Counted from the first letter of the stretch, positions 9,992 to 19,682 are shown. The stretch is DNA of 64,000 bases from Flavicella sediminum (GCF_006381105.1 NZ_VDET01000002.1:1708123-1772122), one strand, 5' to 3'. Numbers and translations are program-made. The notes: generated by a model from the sequence alone, not told the origin.

Positions 9992-11713
9992 ATGAAAAAA
10001 TACATTCCCTTTTTAGAGTGGATTTCCAAATACAATAGTTCTTTACTGAAAAGAGACGCTATTGCAGGAATTACGGTTGGGGTTGTATTAATTCCGCAAG
10101 GTATCGCTTATGCAATGATTGCTGGTTTACCGCCAATTTATGGCTTGTATACCGCGTTGATTCCACAAATTGTATACGTATTTTTAGGTACAGCTCCTCG
10201 AGTTGCTGTTGGACCTGTTGCTATGGATTCCTTATTGGTAGCCGCGGGAATTGCGAGTATTTCTGTGGTTGGAACGGATCATATTGTTGCTGTCGCTTTA
10301 CTTTTAGCTTTTACGGTTGGTATTATTCAAGTCTTGTTAGGAGCTTTAAAACTAGGCTTTATTGTTAATTTCTTGTCTAGGCCGGTTATTAGCGGATTTA
10401 CATCAGCGGCGGCCATTATAATAGGAATCAATCAGTTTAAGAATTTGTTAGGAATTCCAATTCCTAGAAGCAACCAAGTACATGAAATTGTATTGAATCT
10501 ATTCTTGCTAATCAGCGATGTCAATTGGCAGACTTTTGGTATTGGAGCCGGTGCGATTGGTCTTATTTTTATTTTTAAACGAATTCACAAATCCATACCT
10601 AGTCCGTTAATTGTTGTGGTACTAGGAATTTTACTATTGAAATTTTTTGGAGGAACTTTTAACGAGGTGGCTATCATAAAAGACATACCCTCTGGATTAC
10701 CGGCTTTTCAACTGCCTGGGATTAGTTTTGAACATATTTCCGAAATTCTTCCTATAGCCTTAACCATTGCTATGATTGGTTTTTTAGAAACAGTATCTAT
10801 TGGGAAATCCATGGAAACAAATGAAGATATTGTACAAGTCAATCCGAATCAGGAATTAATTGCCATCGGATTTGGAAATGTTTTGGGTTCTATGTTTGGT
10901 TCGTATCCTGCTACGGCAAGTTTTTCTAGATCTGCTGTGAATAAAGATGCAGGTGCCAAAACTGGTTTTGCCGCATTCTTTTCTGTAGCGGTGGTTGTAT
11001 CGGTGCTTTTATTTTTAACACCTGTATTTTACTATTTACCGAAAACAATATTAGCTGCTATTATTATTGTTTCTGTTTTAAAATTAATTGATTACAAAGA
11101 GGCTTCACGTCTTTGGAAAATTAATAAAATTGACTTTTGGATGCTGTTGGTTACCTTTTTAGGAACTTTGTTTTTCGGGATTAAAGAAGGAATTGGTGTA
11201 GGCGTAGGCCTGTCTTTGGTTATGGTGATTTTTAGGACATCAAAACCGCATATAGCAGTTTTAGGGAGAATTCCAAATACGGCGTTCTTCAGAAATATCA
11301 ATCGTTTTGACGATGTTGAAGTTCATGAGGAAGTATTAATTTTACGTTTTGATTCACATTTGTATTTTGCAAATACCAATTACTTTAGAGAACAACTGGA
11401 TGTGCTTTCTAAAGAAAAAGGAGAAAAGCTGAAATTGATTATTATTGATGGAGAATGTATCAACGGATTGGATAGTACAGGAGCAGGTATGTGGAATGAG
11501 CGCATTGATTTTTATGCCAGTCAAGGAATAAAAATATACTTTACCAATGTAAAAGGTCCGGTGCGTGATGCCATGACCAAAGCGGGAATTATTGAAAAAA
11601 TTGGAATTGAAAATTGTTTTATGAGCAACCAAGGGGCTTTGACTTTTTATGAAACAGGAAGTCGTGATAGCCAAACCAATTTGTCTTCTTATATCCAACA
11701 ATCCAACGGTTAA
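9992..11713 (+). CDS. SulP/SLC26-family anion transporter with STAS domain
   Basis: This 573-residue inner-membrane protein has the SulP signature near the N-terminus (DAIAGITVGVVLIPQGIAYA) and about 12-14 hydrophobic segments to about residue 420. A cytoplasmic STAS domain follows at about 440-550 (VLILRFDSHLYFAN, IIIDGECINGLDSTGAG). The family moves sulfate, bicarbonate, dicarboxylates or other anions with protons or sodium; the substrate cannot be read from sequence. A sulfate role would fit the sulfatases 45 kb away, but that link is speculative. No coupling to ruvB is evident; a REP-like element lies between them. Confidence 0.9.
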   Translation: MKKYIPFLEWISKYNSSLLKRDAIAGITVGVVLIPQGIAYAMIAGLPPIYGLYTALIPQIVYVFLGTAPRVAVGPVAMDSLLVAAGIASISVVGTDHIVAVALLLAFTVGIIQVLLGALKLGFIVNFLSRPVISGFTSAAAIIIGINQFKNLLGIPIPRSNQVHEIVLNLFLLISDVNWQTFGIGAGAIGLIFIFKRIHKSIPSPLIVVVLGILLLKFFGGTFNEVAIIKDIPSGLPAFQLPGISFEHISEILPIALTIAMIGFLETVSIGKSMETNEDIVQVNPNQELIAIGFGNVLGSMFGSYPATASFSRSAVNKDAGAKTGFAAFFSVAVVVSVLLFLTPVFYYLPKTILAAIIIVSVLKLIDYKEASRLWKINKIDFWMLLVTFLGTLFFGIKEGIGVGVGLSLVMVIFRTSKPHIAVLGRIPNTAFFRNINRFDDVEVHEEVLILRFDSHLYFANTNYFREQLDVLSKEKGEKLKLIIIDGECINGLDSTGAGMWNERIDFYASQGIKIYFTNVKGPVRDAMTKAGIIEKIGIENCFMSNQGALTFYETGSRDSQTNLSSYIQQSNG

Positions 11714-11823
11714 AAAATCTAAAGTTTTTACCTTAACATTATTTAACAGTTTCTTGTCATTTTCATATGTAAGGAATTGTATTTTTATCCTTCTTAGAAA
11801 ACACAAATTTTAAATATACACTT

Positions 11824-12357
11824 ATGAAAAAATCAATTTTTGCAGTAGCCATTTTTGCCATTGCCTTAGTATTCAGTAACAATCTTACAGCACAAAAGTT
11901 TAGTGGATTGGATAAAAGCCCGTTGGATGTAACCGCTTTTCCAAAAAGTCATAAAGAAGCCAATAAAGTTGTAAAGGTTACTTATAGTAGACCGCAATTA
12001 AAGGGAAGAAGTGTTGAGAGTTTAGCCAAACCAGGAGAAGTTTGGAGAACAGGGGCGAATGAAGCTGCTGAAATTCGTTTTTATGAAGATGTGAAATTTG
12101 GAGGAAAATCGGTAAAAGCAGGAACGTATACTTTATTTACTATTCCAGGAGAGAAAGAATGGACGGTTATTTTAAACAAAGCGAGCAATGTTTGGGGGGG
12201 CTATTCCTATAATGCTTCGGAGGATGTTGTGAGAGTGAAAGGTGAAGTATCAAAAAGTAAAGAAAATATAGAAGCTTTTTCAATGGTGTTTGATGGAAAA
12301 ATGACACTTTGTTTGGGGTGGGGACATACAATTGTAAAAGTTCCAGTTTCAAAATAA
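11824..12357 (+). CDS. DUF2911 family secreted protein
   Basis: This 177-residue protein starts with a signal peptide (MKKSIFAVAIFAIALVF, cleaved near LTAQ). The conserved DUF2911 core reads VTYSRPQLKGR, GEVWRTGANEA and AGTYTLFTIPGEKEWTVILNK. The family is common and often multi-copy in Bacteroidota; its function is unknown. The gene is monocistronic, with a terminator 28 bases downstream. A -7-like TATTTTTA is at 11780-11787. Confidence 0.85.
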   Translation: MKKSIFAVAIFAIALVFSNNLTAQKFSGLDKSPLDVTAFPKSHKEANKVVKVTYSRPQLKGRSVESLAKPGEVWRTGANEAAEIRFYEDVKFGGKSVKAGTYTLFTIPGEKEWTVILNKASNVWGGYSYNASEDVVRVKGEVSKSKENIEAFSMVFDGKMTLCLGWGHTIVKVPVSK

Positions 12358-12384
12358 CAACTAGAAATTTTGCAAATAATTTAT

Positions 12385-12412
12385 AAAAGCCACATTCATT
12401 TGTGGCTTTTTT
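12385..12412 (+). terminator. Terminator after the DUF2911 gene
   Basis: AAAAGCCACA and TGTGGCTTTT form a perfect stem over a 6-base loop, followed by further Ts. Confidence 0.88.
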
Positions 12413-12463
12413 TATGCGCTTAAAGTTTCAAGTTTTAGGCTTTCAACTCTCGGTTAAGAACTG

Positions 12464-12471
12464 TATTTTTG
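12464..12471 (+). promoter_or_regulatory. Candidate -7 box for leuS
   Basis: TATTTTTG matches the Bacteroidota TAnnTTTG element, 46 bases before the leuS ATG. The -33 region (around 12440, CTTTCAAC) is only a weak match. Confidence 0.5.
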
Positions 12472-12516
12472 CAACTTAACTAGAAATACAGGTTTTATAA
12501 AAGCCTTTTGAATAGC

Positions 12517-15500
12517 ATGGAATACAACTTTAACGAGATAGAGGCCAATTGGCAAAAATATTGGGCAGAGAATCAGACTTTTAAAGCTGCTGATGGAAGT
12601 GAAAAACCAAAGTATTATGTGTTGGATATGTTTCCTTATCCTTCCGGAGCAGGATTACATGTTGGACATCCACTAGGTTATATTGCCTCAGATATTTATG
12701 CCAGATACAAACGTCATCAAGGTTTTAATGTATTGCATCCTCAAGGATATGATTCTTTTGGCTTGCCAGCAGAACAATATGCAATTCAAACTGGACAGCA
12801 TCCTGCGGTAACTACAGAAACAAATATAGCGACCTATAGAACGCAATTAGATAAAATCGGATTTTCATTTGACTGGTCTCGTGAGGTTCGTACGTCTAGC
12901 CCAGAATATTACAAATGGACACAATGGATTTTTATCCAATTGTTCGATTCTTGGTACAATTTAGAGACTGATAAAGCAGAAGATGTTGCGACTTTAGTGG
13001 CTCTTTTTAAGAAAGAAGGAAATGCAACAGTAAAGGCTGTTGCCGATGAGGATATTGAAATTTTTACGGCAGAAGCATGGAAATCCTATTCTAAAGAAGA
13101 GCAAGAAACCATTTTGTTAAAATATAGATTGACTTATTTGTCGGAAACAGAAGTAAACTGGTGTCCAGTATTAGGAACTGTTTTGGCAAATGACGAAATT
13201 GTAAATGGTGTTTCTGAAAGAGGAGGACATCCTGTGGTTCGTAAAAAAATGACCCAATGGAGCATGCGTATTTCTGCGTATGCTCAACGTTTGTTAGATG
13301 GGCTAGAAAAAATAGATTGGCCACAACCCTTAAAAGACTCTCAAACAAATTGGATCGGTCGTTCTCAAGGAGCTTCTGTTACTTTTGAAGTGCATACCGA
13401 TGCGCCATCAAGAGAAGTAAAGTTGTCTTTTAAAGAGATTGAAGCGTTAAAAGAAAAAAGAACAAATACGTCCAAAGCGGTAAGTTTACTTTGGTCGAAA
13501 TTAAGAAAGAAAAAAGGGACCTCTAAGTTTAGAGCAAACTACACAGTTGGCAACTTGGTTGTTGATTATATCTGTTTTGCAAAAAATACGGTTGTTGAAT
13601 TTGAAGGAAAAGAAGACGAAGCGGAAAGAAAAGCTGCTTTTGAACAAGAAGGATTTGCAATAATTTATGTTTCTTCTGAAGAAGTAGAAAAAAGTGTAGA
13701 GACTGTTGTTGCTAAAATAGAAACAGGACTTCAATTTGCAAAACCTCCAGTTAAAACAGAAGTTGACGTTATTTCGGCTGGAGAAGCCTATAAGATAGAA
13801 GTATTTACAACGCGTCCAGATACTATTTTTGGGGTTACATTTATGACTTTAGCTCCTGAACACGAGTTGGTATCGAAAATTGTAACAGAAGCACAAAAAG
13901 CAGAAGTTGCCAATTATATTGAAGCAACGGCTAAACGAAGTGAAAGAGAACGTATGGCGGATGTAAAAACCATTTCAGGTGCTTTTACTGGAGCTTATGC
14001 GAAACATCCTTTTACTGGAGAAAAAATTCAAATTTGGATTGGTGATTATGTGTTGGCTAGCTACGGAACAGGTGCTGTAATGGCGGTTCCTTGTGGAGAC
14101 CAACGTGATTATGATTTTGCGAAGCATTTCAATATTGAAATAAAAAATATTTTTGAAGACGTAGATATTTCAGAAGCTGCTTGTGAAGACAAAACAGCTA
14201 AAATTGCGAATTCTGATTTCTTATCTGGCTTGCCTGTTAAGAAAGCGAGCAAATTGGCCATTTATGAAATGGAAAAAAGAGGCTTTGGAAAAGGAAAAAT
14301 AAACTACCGTTTGCGTGATGCTGTTTTCAGTCGTCAACGTTACTGGGGAGAACCTTTCCCTGTATATTACAAAGATGGTTTGCCACAAATGATTGATGCA
14401 AAACATTTACCAATTGTTTTACCGGAAGTTGAAAAGTATTTGCCAACAGAAGGTGGCGCCCCGCCACTGGGGAGAGCTAAAGAATGGGCTTGGGATTCTC
14501 GTGGTAAAAAAGTAGTCTCAAATGATAAGTTGAAAAATAAAACGGTGTATCCTTTAGAGTTAAATACTATGCCAGGTTGGGCAGGTAGTTCTTGGTATTT
14601 TAACCGTTATATGGATCCTACAAATGAAGGAGAATTTGTAAGCAAAGAAGCGGCAGATTACTGGCAAGATATCGATTTGTATATCGGAGGTTCTGAACAT
14701 GCAACAGGACATTTGTTATATGCGCGTTTTTGGCAAAAATTCTTATTTGATAAAGGGCATCTGCCTGTTGATGAATTTGCGAAGAAATTGATCAACCAAG
14801 GAATGATTTTGGGAACTTCTGCTTTTGTATATAGGATATCTCCAGCTTCTTTCGGTTTTGATGGTAAAAAAGAAGAAGTGTCTCATTTTATAAAAGCTAA
14901 CCCTGTATTCATATCAAATAATTTATTGAATGATTTAAAAAGTTCACCAGATGCTATTAAGGATTTTAATGAAGAATTAAAATCGATGCTTAACGGTTTG
15001 TTTGATGGTAAATTGGTTAAAGTAGATGTTAGAATAAATGAAATTCAATCTATTCATGCTGATGTTTCTTTGGTGAACAATTCAGACGAATTGGATGTAG
15101 AAGGTTTCAAAAATCATGAAATGAATAAAGATTACCGAGAAGCAATCTTTATTAGTGATGATGAAAGAATTGTTTATCCAGATAACGATGCAAAATATAC
15201 GGTAGGACGCGAAGTTGAAAAAATGTCGAAGTCTAAATACAATGTCGTAAACCCTGATGCTATTTGTGAACAATATGGAGCAGATAGTTTGCGTTTGTTT
15301 GAAATGTTCTTAGGACCGCTAGAACAAGCAAAACCTTGGAAAACTTCAGGTATTTCCGGTGTGCATTCTTTCTTAAAGAAATTATGGAAATTGTATTTTA
15401 CCAATGAGGTTTTTGCCGTTTCAGAAGAAAAGGCGACAAAAGACGAATTGAAGGTTTTACATAAGACCATTAAAAAAGTACAAGAAGATATCGAGAATTT

Positions 15501-15900
15501 CTCTTTCAATACTTCGGTAAGTACTTTTATGATTGCTGTCAATGATTTGACCGCTTTGAAATGTAACAAAAAAGAAATTTTAGAACCTTTATTGGTTTTA
15601 ATTTCTCCTTATGCGCCACATATAGCAGAAGAGTTGTGGAGTCAGTTAGGGCATACAAGTTCTATTGCTACTGCTTCTTTTCCTGTGTTTGAAGCGAGTC
15701 ATTTAGTAGAAAGCACAAAAGTATATCCAATTTCATTTAACGGTAAAATGCGCTTTACTTTAGAATTGCCTTTGGATATGACAAAAGAAGAAATTGAAAA
15801 AACAGTAATGGCACATGAAAAAACCATTGCTCAGTTAGACGGTAGAGCGCCTAAAAAGGTGATTATTGTTCCTGGAAAAATTGTAAACTTAGTGGGTTAG
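12517..15900 (+). CDS. leuS: Leucyl-tRNA synthetase with an inserted DUF559-like domain
   Basis: LeuRS charges tRNA-Leu. I choose the ATG at 12517 over the TTG at 12508, giving 1127 residues, well above the 920-950 I expect for this phylum. The class I signatures are present: HVGH at 48-51 and KMSKS at 902-906; CP1 editing motifs include FTTRPDTIFG. The excess lies mainly in an insertion at about residues 295-421, between strands VTFEV and KIEVFTTRP of the editing-domain region. It reads like a DUF559 (PD-(D/E)xK/Vsr-like) domain: LLWSKLRKKK, KFRANYTVGN, VVDYICFAKN, VVEFEGKEDE, with D350, E361, E363 and K365 as candidate catalytic-type residues. A second long insertion precedes KMSKS (about residues 770-890). 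The frame is intact throughout. Confidence 0.96.
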   Translation: MEYNFNEIEANWQKYWAENQTFKAADGSEKPKYYVLDMFPYPSGAGLHVGHPLGYIASDIYARYKRHQGFNVLHPQGYDSFGLPAEQYAIQTGQHPAVTTETNIATYRTQLDKIGFSFDWSREVRTSSPEYYKWTQWIFIQLFDSWYNLETDKAEDVATLVALFKKEGNATVKAVADEDIEIFTAEAWKSYSKEEQETILLKYRLTYLSETEVNWCPVLGTVLANDEIVNGVSERGGHPVVRKKMTQWSMRISAYAQRLLDGLEKIDWPQPLKDSQTNWIGRSQGASVTFEVHTDAPSREVKLSFKEIEALKEKRTNTSKAVSLLWSKLRKKKGTSKFRANYTVGNLVVDYICFAKNTVVEFEGKEDEAERKAAFEQEGFAIIYVSSEEVEKSVETVVAKIETGLQFAKPPVKTEVDVISAGEAYKIEVFTTRPDTIFGVTFMTLAPEHELVSKIVTEAQKAEVANYIEATAKRSERERMADVKTISGAFTGAYAKHPFTGEKIQIWIGDYVLASYGTGAVMAVPCGDQRDYDFAKHFNIEIKNIFEDVDISEAACEDKTAKIANSDFLSGLPVKKASKLAIYEMEKRGFGKGKINYRLRDAVFSRQRYWGEPFPVYYKDGLPQMIDAKHLPIVLPEVEKYLPTEGGAPPLGRAKEWAWDSRGKKVVSNDKLKNKTVYPLELNTMPGWAGSSWYFNRYMDPTNEGEFVSKEAADYWQDIDLYIGGSEHATGHLLYARFWQKFLFDKGHLPVDEFAKKLINQGMILGTSAFVYRISPASFGFDGKKEEVSHFIKANPVFISNNLLNDLKSSPDAIKDFNEELKSMLNGLFDGKLVKVDVRINEIQSIHADVSLVNNSDELDVEGFKNHEMNKDYREAIFISDDERIVYPDNDAKYTVGREVEKMSKSKYNVVNPDAICEQYGADSLRLFEMFLGPLEQAKPWKTSGISGVHSFLKKLWKLYFTNEVFAVSEEKATKDELKVLHKTIKKVQEDIENFSFNTSVSTFMIAVNDLTALKCNKKEILEPLLVLISPYAPHIAEELWSQLGHTSSIATASFPVFEASHLVESTKVYPISFNGKMRFTLELPLDMTKEEIEKTVMAHEKTIAQLDGRAPKKVIIVPGKIVNLVG

Positions 15901-15920
15901 TCCTCTAGAAAAATAAAAGA

Positions 15921-16412
15921 ATGAAAGTAGTAAAGTTTGTAGCCGTAGTTGCTCTTTTGGTAAGTGTTATTTCTTGTAGTACGCCGGATGAAAAAATGAA
16001 AAAATACATGATTGGGAATTGGAAAACTATTTATTATAAATGGGAATTGCCAACTTTTAAAGGAAAAGATACTTTGGTAGAGTATGCCTTTGATTATACC
16101 AATCCGGAAGAGCATAGACCAGAAGGCGTTACAATCTATAAGTACAAAGAGGATGGCGTTTTTGAGACTTGGAATGAAAAAAGTGGAAGTGTAGTTGGAG
16201 TAAAAACTAAAGGTAAGTGGAGAGCAACTAAAGATTCTTTGTATTATGATTTTGAACATAGTAAAGGTTCTTCTACAATAGTATTGAAGTTATCAGTTAT
16301 TGAAGATGGATATGCAACCAACCGTGTTGTTGATCAGGATAGAGATGGAGAGGTAGATGATATTCTATATATTGAAACCGTTCGTCTTCCTGATACTCCT
16401 AAAGAAAAATAA
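15921..16412 (+). CDS. Hypothetical lipoprotein, lipocalin-like
   Basis: This 163-residue protein has a lipoprotein signal peptide (MKVVKFVAVVALLVSVISC). The body is beta-rich with GNWKTIYYKWELP and GVFETWNEKSGS, the strand pattern of small lipocalin-like proteins seen in Bacteroidota. Function is unknown. It follows leuS by 20 bases and overlaps the next gene by one base (TAATG), so it is probably co-transcribed and coupled with the SemiSWEET. Confidence 0.75.
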   Translation: MKVVKFVAVVALLVSVISCSTPDEKMKKYMIGNWKTIYYKWELPTFKGKDTLVEYAFDYTNPEEHRPEGVTIYKYKEDGVFETWNEKSGSVVGVKTKGKWRATKDSLYYDFEHSKGSSTIVLKLSVIEDGYATNRVVDQDRDGEVDDILYIETVRLPDTPKEK

Positions 16413-16678
16413 TGGAAGGAATTCCTTTTCATGTGGAAGTCGTTGGTTTAATTGCAGCGACTTTAACTACCATTTCTTTTGTGCCACAAGTGTATAAAAT
16501 ATGGAAAACAAAATCAGCAGAAAGTGTGTCGTTGACCATGTTTCTGCTTTTTTTTACAGGAGTAGTTTTATGGTTTGTTTACGGTGTGTATATAGGTAGT
16601 TTGTCTATGACCATTGCCAATACAATTACCGGGGCGCTCTCACTTATTATTATTTATTACAAGCTAAAGTTAAAATAA
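16412..16678 (+). CDS. SemiSWEET / PQ-loop sugar transporter
   Basis: This 88-residue protein has three transmembrane helices forming a single MtN3/PQ-loop unit. The proline-glutamine motif is seen in SFVPQVYKIWKTKSAESVS, with FTGVVLWFVYGVY in helix 2 and the asparagine-containing TIANTITGALSL in helix 3. SemiSWEETs dimerise to form a sugar uniporter. The start codon overlaps the stop of the preceding lipoprotein gene (TAATG), indicating translational coupling. Confidence 0.88.
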   Translation: MEGIPFHVEVVGLIAATLTTISFVPQVYKIWKTKSAESVSLTMFLLFFTGVVLWFVYGVYIGSLSMTIANTITGALSLIIIYYKLKLK

Positions 16679-16769
16679 TGCGATTTGTGTTAACGAAACT
16701 TGGTTTAAAAATAGGTTTTGTGCTAAAAAATTAAAATCTTGTAAGAGATTGTACAACACAAATTAGTTT

Positions 16770-18215
16770 ATGGCTTTTAGAAATTTTTCTCTTAGAATTC
16801 GAATATTTATATCAATGATTTTGCTGATTTTATTGGCTTATTTATTGATTGCCGTGGTGACTATTTTTCAATACGGAGAACAAAAGGAGGAATACAATGC
16901 CAGTCGTTTTGAACGAAAGGAAAACGCAACCATCCTGAATATTAGTTATGCTTTTAATGAAAGTTCCTTAGAAAAGATAACAGAAAATATTCCTATTATT
17001 TTTAAGCATACTATTTTTGAAATTGCATCTGTTCATAAAGTGAACATAAAGATGTACGATTTGAAAGGTAAATTGTTAGTGAGTTCAGTTTTGGATAATG
17101 AACCAAACGAAAGATTGGAGCAGCATGAATTTGATCTTTTGCAAGAAAAAGGAAATCACAGACTGAAGCTTAAAAAGAATTTAAAAGGAGGAAGTCTACA
17201 AGTTTCCTATGCCTATATTTATGATGACAATTTGAATGCAATTAGCATTATGAAATTGTATTATTTACAAGACAATACTTTTCAAGATAAAGATTTACAG
17301 GAGTTTTTATTCCGTTTGGGTTTTGTTTACATCATTATCTTTTTTATCGCCATTGTTTTTGCTTATTTCTTATCTAGCTACATCACAAAATCAATCAATA
17401 CTGTAATTTCTAAAATGAGTCAAACCGGCTTAAATAAGAAGAACGAAAAAATTTATTTAGAAGTCACTTCCGTTGAAATAAAAAAGTTGGTATTGGCGTA
17501 TAACAAAATGGTAGACGAGTTGGAGGATAGTGCTGTGAAATTAGCTCAAAGCGAAAGAGAACAGGCTTGGCGAGAAATGGCGAAACAGGTGGCCCACGAA
17601 ATAAAAAATCCGTTAACACCTATGCGATTGACAGTTCAAAGTTTTGAACGACGATTCGATCCTACCGATGAAAATATCAAAGAAAAATTAAAAGAATATA
17701 GCAATACATTGATTCAACAAATAGATGTGATGACGTCTATTGCTTCGGCTTTTTCTGATTTTGCGCAAATGCCAACCAAACGAAAAGAAAAGCTGGAAGT
17801 GGTAAGTGTGATAAAAACGGCTTTGGACATCTTTGATTTAGATACCATACAATTTACTACAAATGTAGAACAGGTAATTGTAGATTTGGACAAAACACAG
17901 TTGATTCGAATTGTGACCAATTTGATTCAAAATGCCAAACAAGCAACTGAAGATATTGAAAACCCGATTATTTCTTTAGAATTACAAGACCAAGAGTCCG
18001 GAATTAAAATTGTTGTAAGTGATAATGGAAAAGGAATTGACGAAGAATTAAAAGAGATGGTTTTTGAACCTAGGTTTACCACAAAAAGTAGTGGTATGGG
18101 ATTGGGATTGGCCATGATAAAAAAAATTATTGAAGGCTATAACGGAAGTATTAATTTCTCTAGTACCGTAGGGAAAGGAACCGTTTTTACTATCTTTATT
18201 CCTAAAGAAAATTAA
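16770..18215 (+). CDS. Membrane sensor histidine kinase (HAMP, HisKA, HATPase)
   Basis: This 481-residue kinase has TM1 at about 9-32, an extracytoplasmic sensor region (about 33-175), TM2 at about 178-202, and a HAMP-type linker. The phospho-acceptor is H276 in QVAHEIKNPLTP. The ATPase domain follows with the N box NLIQNAKQA, DNGKGID, and GLGLAMIKKIIEGYNG. Its closest relatives by motif are NtrY-like kinases. No response regulator is adjacent; enoyl-CoA hydratase starts 4 bases later, so the two are co-transcribed. The stimulus is unknown. Confidence 0.9.
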   Translation: MAFRNFSLRIRIFISMILLILLAYLLIAVVTIFQYGEQKEEYNASRFERKENATILNISYAFNESSLEKITENIPIIFKHTIFEIASVHKVNIKMYDLKGKLLVSSVLDNEPNERLEQHEFDLLQEKGNHRLKLKKNLKGGSLQVSYAYIYDDNLNAISIMKLYYLQDNTFQDKDLQEFLFRLGFVYIIIFFIAIVFAYFLSSYITKSINTVISKMSQTGLNKKNEKIYLEVTSVEIKKLVLAYNKMVDELEDSAVKLAQSEREQAWREMAKQVAHEIKNPLTPMRLTVQSFERRFDPTDENIKEKLKEYSNTLIQQIDVMTSIASAFSDFAQMPTKRKEKLEVVSVIKTALDIFDLDTIQFTTNVEQVIVDLDKTQLIRIVTNLIQNAKQATEDIENPIISLELQDQESGIKIVVSDNGKGIDEELKEMVFEPRFTTKSSGMGLGLAMIKKIIEGYNGSINFSSTVGKGTVFTIFIPKEN

Positions 18216-18219
18216 ACCT

Positions 18220-18999
18220 ATGGATTATCAAAACATTCAACTAGAAAATTTAAATGAGAAAGTGGTTTTGCTGACAGTCAACAGACCAAAGAAATTAAAT
18301 GCTTTAGACAATTTAACAATTGCTGAATTACACCAAGCTTTGGTAGCTTTAGAAAATGATGCTACATGTAGAGTATTGGTGATTACGGGTTCAGGTGAAA
18401 AAGCTTTTGTGGCTGGTGCAGATATTGCAGAGTTTTCAAATTTCACTTCTAAAGAAGGCGCAGAATTGGCTAGAAAAGGGCAGGATACATTGTTTGATTT
18501 TATAGAGAACTATTCAAAACCCGTGATTGCAGCCGTAAACGGATTTGCCTTAGGGGGTGGTTTAGAACTCGCCATGGCTTGTCATTTTAGGTACGCTTCA
18601 GAAAACGCAAAACTAGGTCTTCCAGAAGTCTCCTTAGGCTTGATACCTGGCTATGGTGGTACGCAACGATTGCCACAATTAGTAGGGAAAGGAAGAGCCA
18701 TGGAGCTTATTTTATCAGGAAATATGATTGCCGCTGAAGTCGCTTTGACCTATGGTTTGGTAAACAAAGTAGTTGCTCAAGAACAATTGATTTCTTCTTG
18801 TTTGGAAATAGCGAACAAAATAACTCAAAATGCACCTAACTCTATGAAAGCTGCAATTTCCGCAATCAATGCTGGTTTTTCTGAAGGAATGAATGGTTAC
18901 GATTCAGAAATAGAAATTTTCGGTTCTTGTTTTGGAACAGAAGATTTTAAGGAAGGTACAACGGCCTTTTTAGAAAAGAGGAAACCAAACTTTCAATAA
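18220..18999 (+). CDS. Enoyl-CoA hydratase/isomerase (crotonase family)
   Basis: This 259-residue crotonase-fold protein would hydrate 2-enoyl-CoA in fatty acid beta-oxidation or a related pathway. Oxyanion-hole segments are seen: GEKAFVAGADIAEF and GFALGGGLELAMACHFRYA. Both catalytic-type glutamates are present in GLELAMAC and LGLPEVSLGLIPGYGGTQ, which favours a true hydratase. It is co-transcribed with the upstream kinase (4-base gap) and converges on the HD-domain gene. Confidence 0.92.
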   Translation: MDYQNIQLENLNEKVVLLTVNRPKKLNALDNLTIAELHQALVALENDATCRVLVITGSGEKAFVAGADIAEFSNFTSKEGAELARKGQDTLFDFIENYSKPVIAAVNGFALGGGLELAMACHFRYASENAKLGLPEVSLGLIPGYGGTQRLPQLVGKGRAMELILSGNMIAAEVALTYGLVNKVVAQEQLISSCLEIANKITQNAPNSMKAAISAINAGFSEGMNGYDSEIEIFGSCFGTEDFKEGTTAFLEKRKPNFQ

Positions 19000-19028
19000 A
19001 TAAAAAAATCAGAAAATGGAAAGGAATG

Positions 19029-19682
19029 CTATAATTCACCTTCCCATTCTCCATAAAATTGCGTTAAAAAAGACTTCATAAATTCATGTCTTTTTAACGC
19101 AATTTTTTTCCCTGATTCGGTATTCATTTTGCCTTTTAACAACAATAGTTTTTCATAAAAATGATTCACGCTTGGTGCTGTAGATTTTTTATATTCCTCT
19201 TTGCTCATGTTTAAATTGGGTGCAATGTCAGGATTGTATAAAGCTCTTTTTTTATAACCGCCATAACTAAAACAGCGTGCTATTCCAATGGCTCCAATAG
19301 CATCTAATCTATCGGCATCTTGTAGGCATTCCAATTCAATAGACGTGAAATTCTGTGTAAAGTTTCCTCCTTTAAATGAAATGTTTTCAATTATTTTTTC
19401 TACATGGTTAATTATTGGTTCGTCTACAACTTGGCTTTCTAAAAACTGTCTTGCTTTTTTAGGGCCAATAGTTTCATCACCATCATAAAATTTAGAATCT
19501 GCTATATCATGCAGTAGTGCGCCTAAAGCAACAATAAAAAGATCTGCATTTTCAGTAGTAGCAATATTTTTTGCAGTTTTGTAAACCCGTTCTATATGAA
19601 ACCAATCATGCCCACCTTCAGCATCTGCTAAGGTTTGTTTTACAAATTGCATGGTGTTTTCTATTATTTGTGCTTTATTCAT
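19029..19682 (-). CDS. HD-domain phosphohydrolase (YedJ/YpgQ-like)
   Basis: This 217-residue protein has the HD superfamily pattern: HDWFHIERVYKTA supplies the first histidine, ALLHDIADSKF the HD pair, and LECLQDADRLDAIGAIGIAR the last aspartate. Members of this group hydrolyse nucleotides or pyrophosphate bonds in the cytoplasm, and the substrate is not predictable here. It is a single gene, divergent from tsaB across about 85 bases. Confidence 0.85.
   Translation of the reverse strand: MNKAQIIENTMQFVKQTLADAEGGHDWFHIERVYKTAKNIATTENADLFIVALGALLHDIADSKFYDGDETIGPKKARQFLESQVVDEPIINHVEKIIENISFKGGNFTQNFTSIELECLQDADRLDAIGAIGIARCFSYGGYKKRALYNPDIAPNLNMSKEEYKKSTAPSVNHFYEKLLLLKGKMNTESGKKIALKRHEFMKSFLTQFYGEWEGEL

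Noticed and set aside
12508-12516. TTG start of leuS
   Set aside because: An ATG lies three codons later and gives the standard N-terminus.
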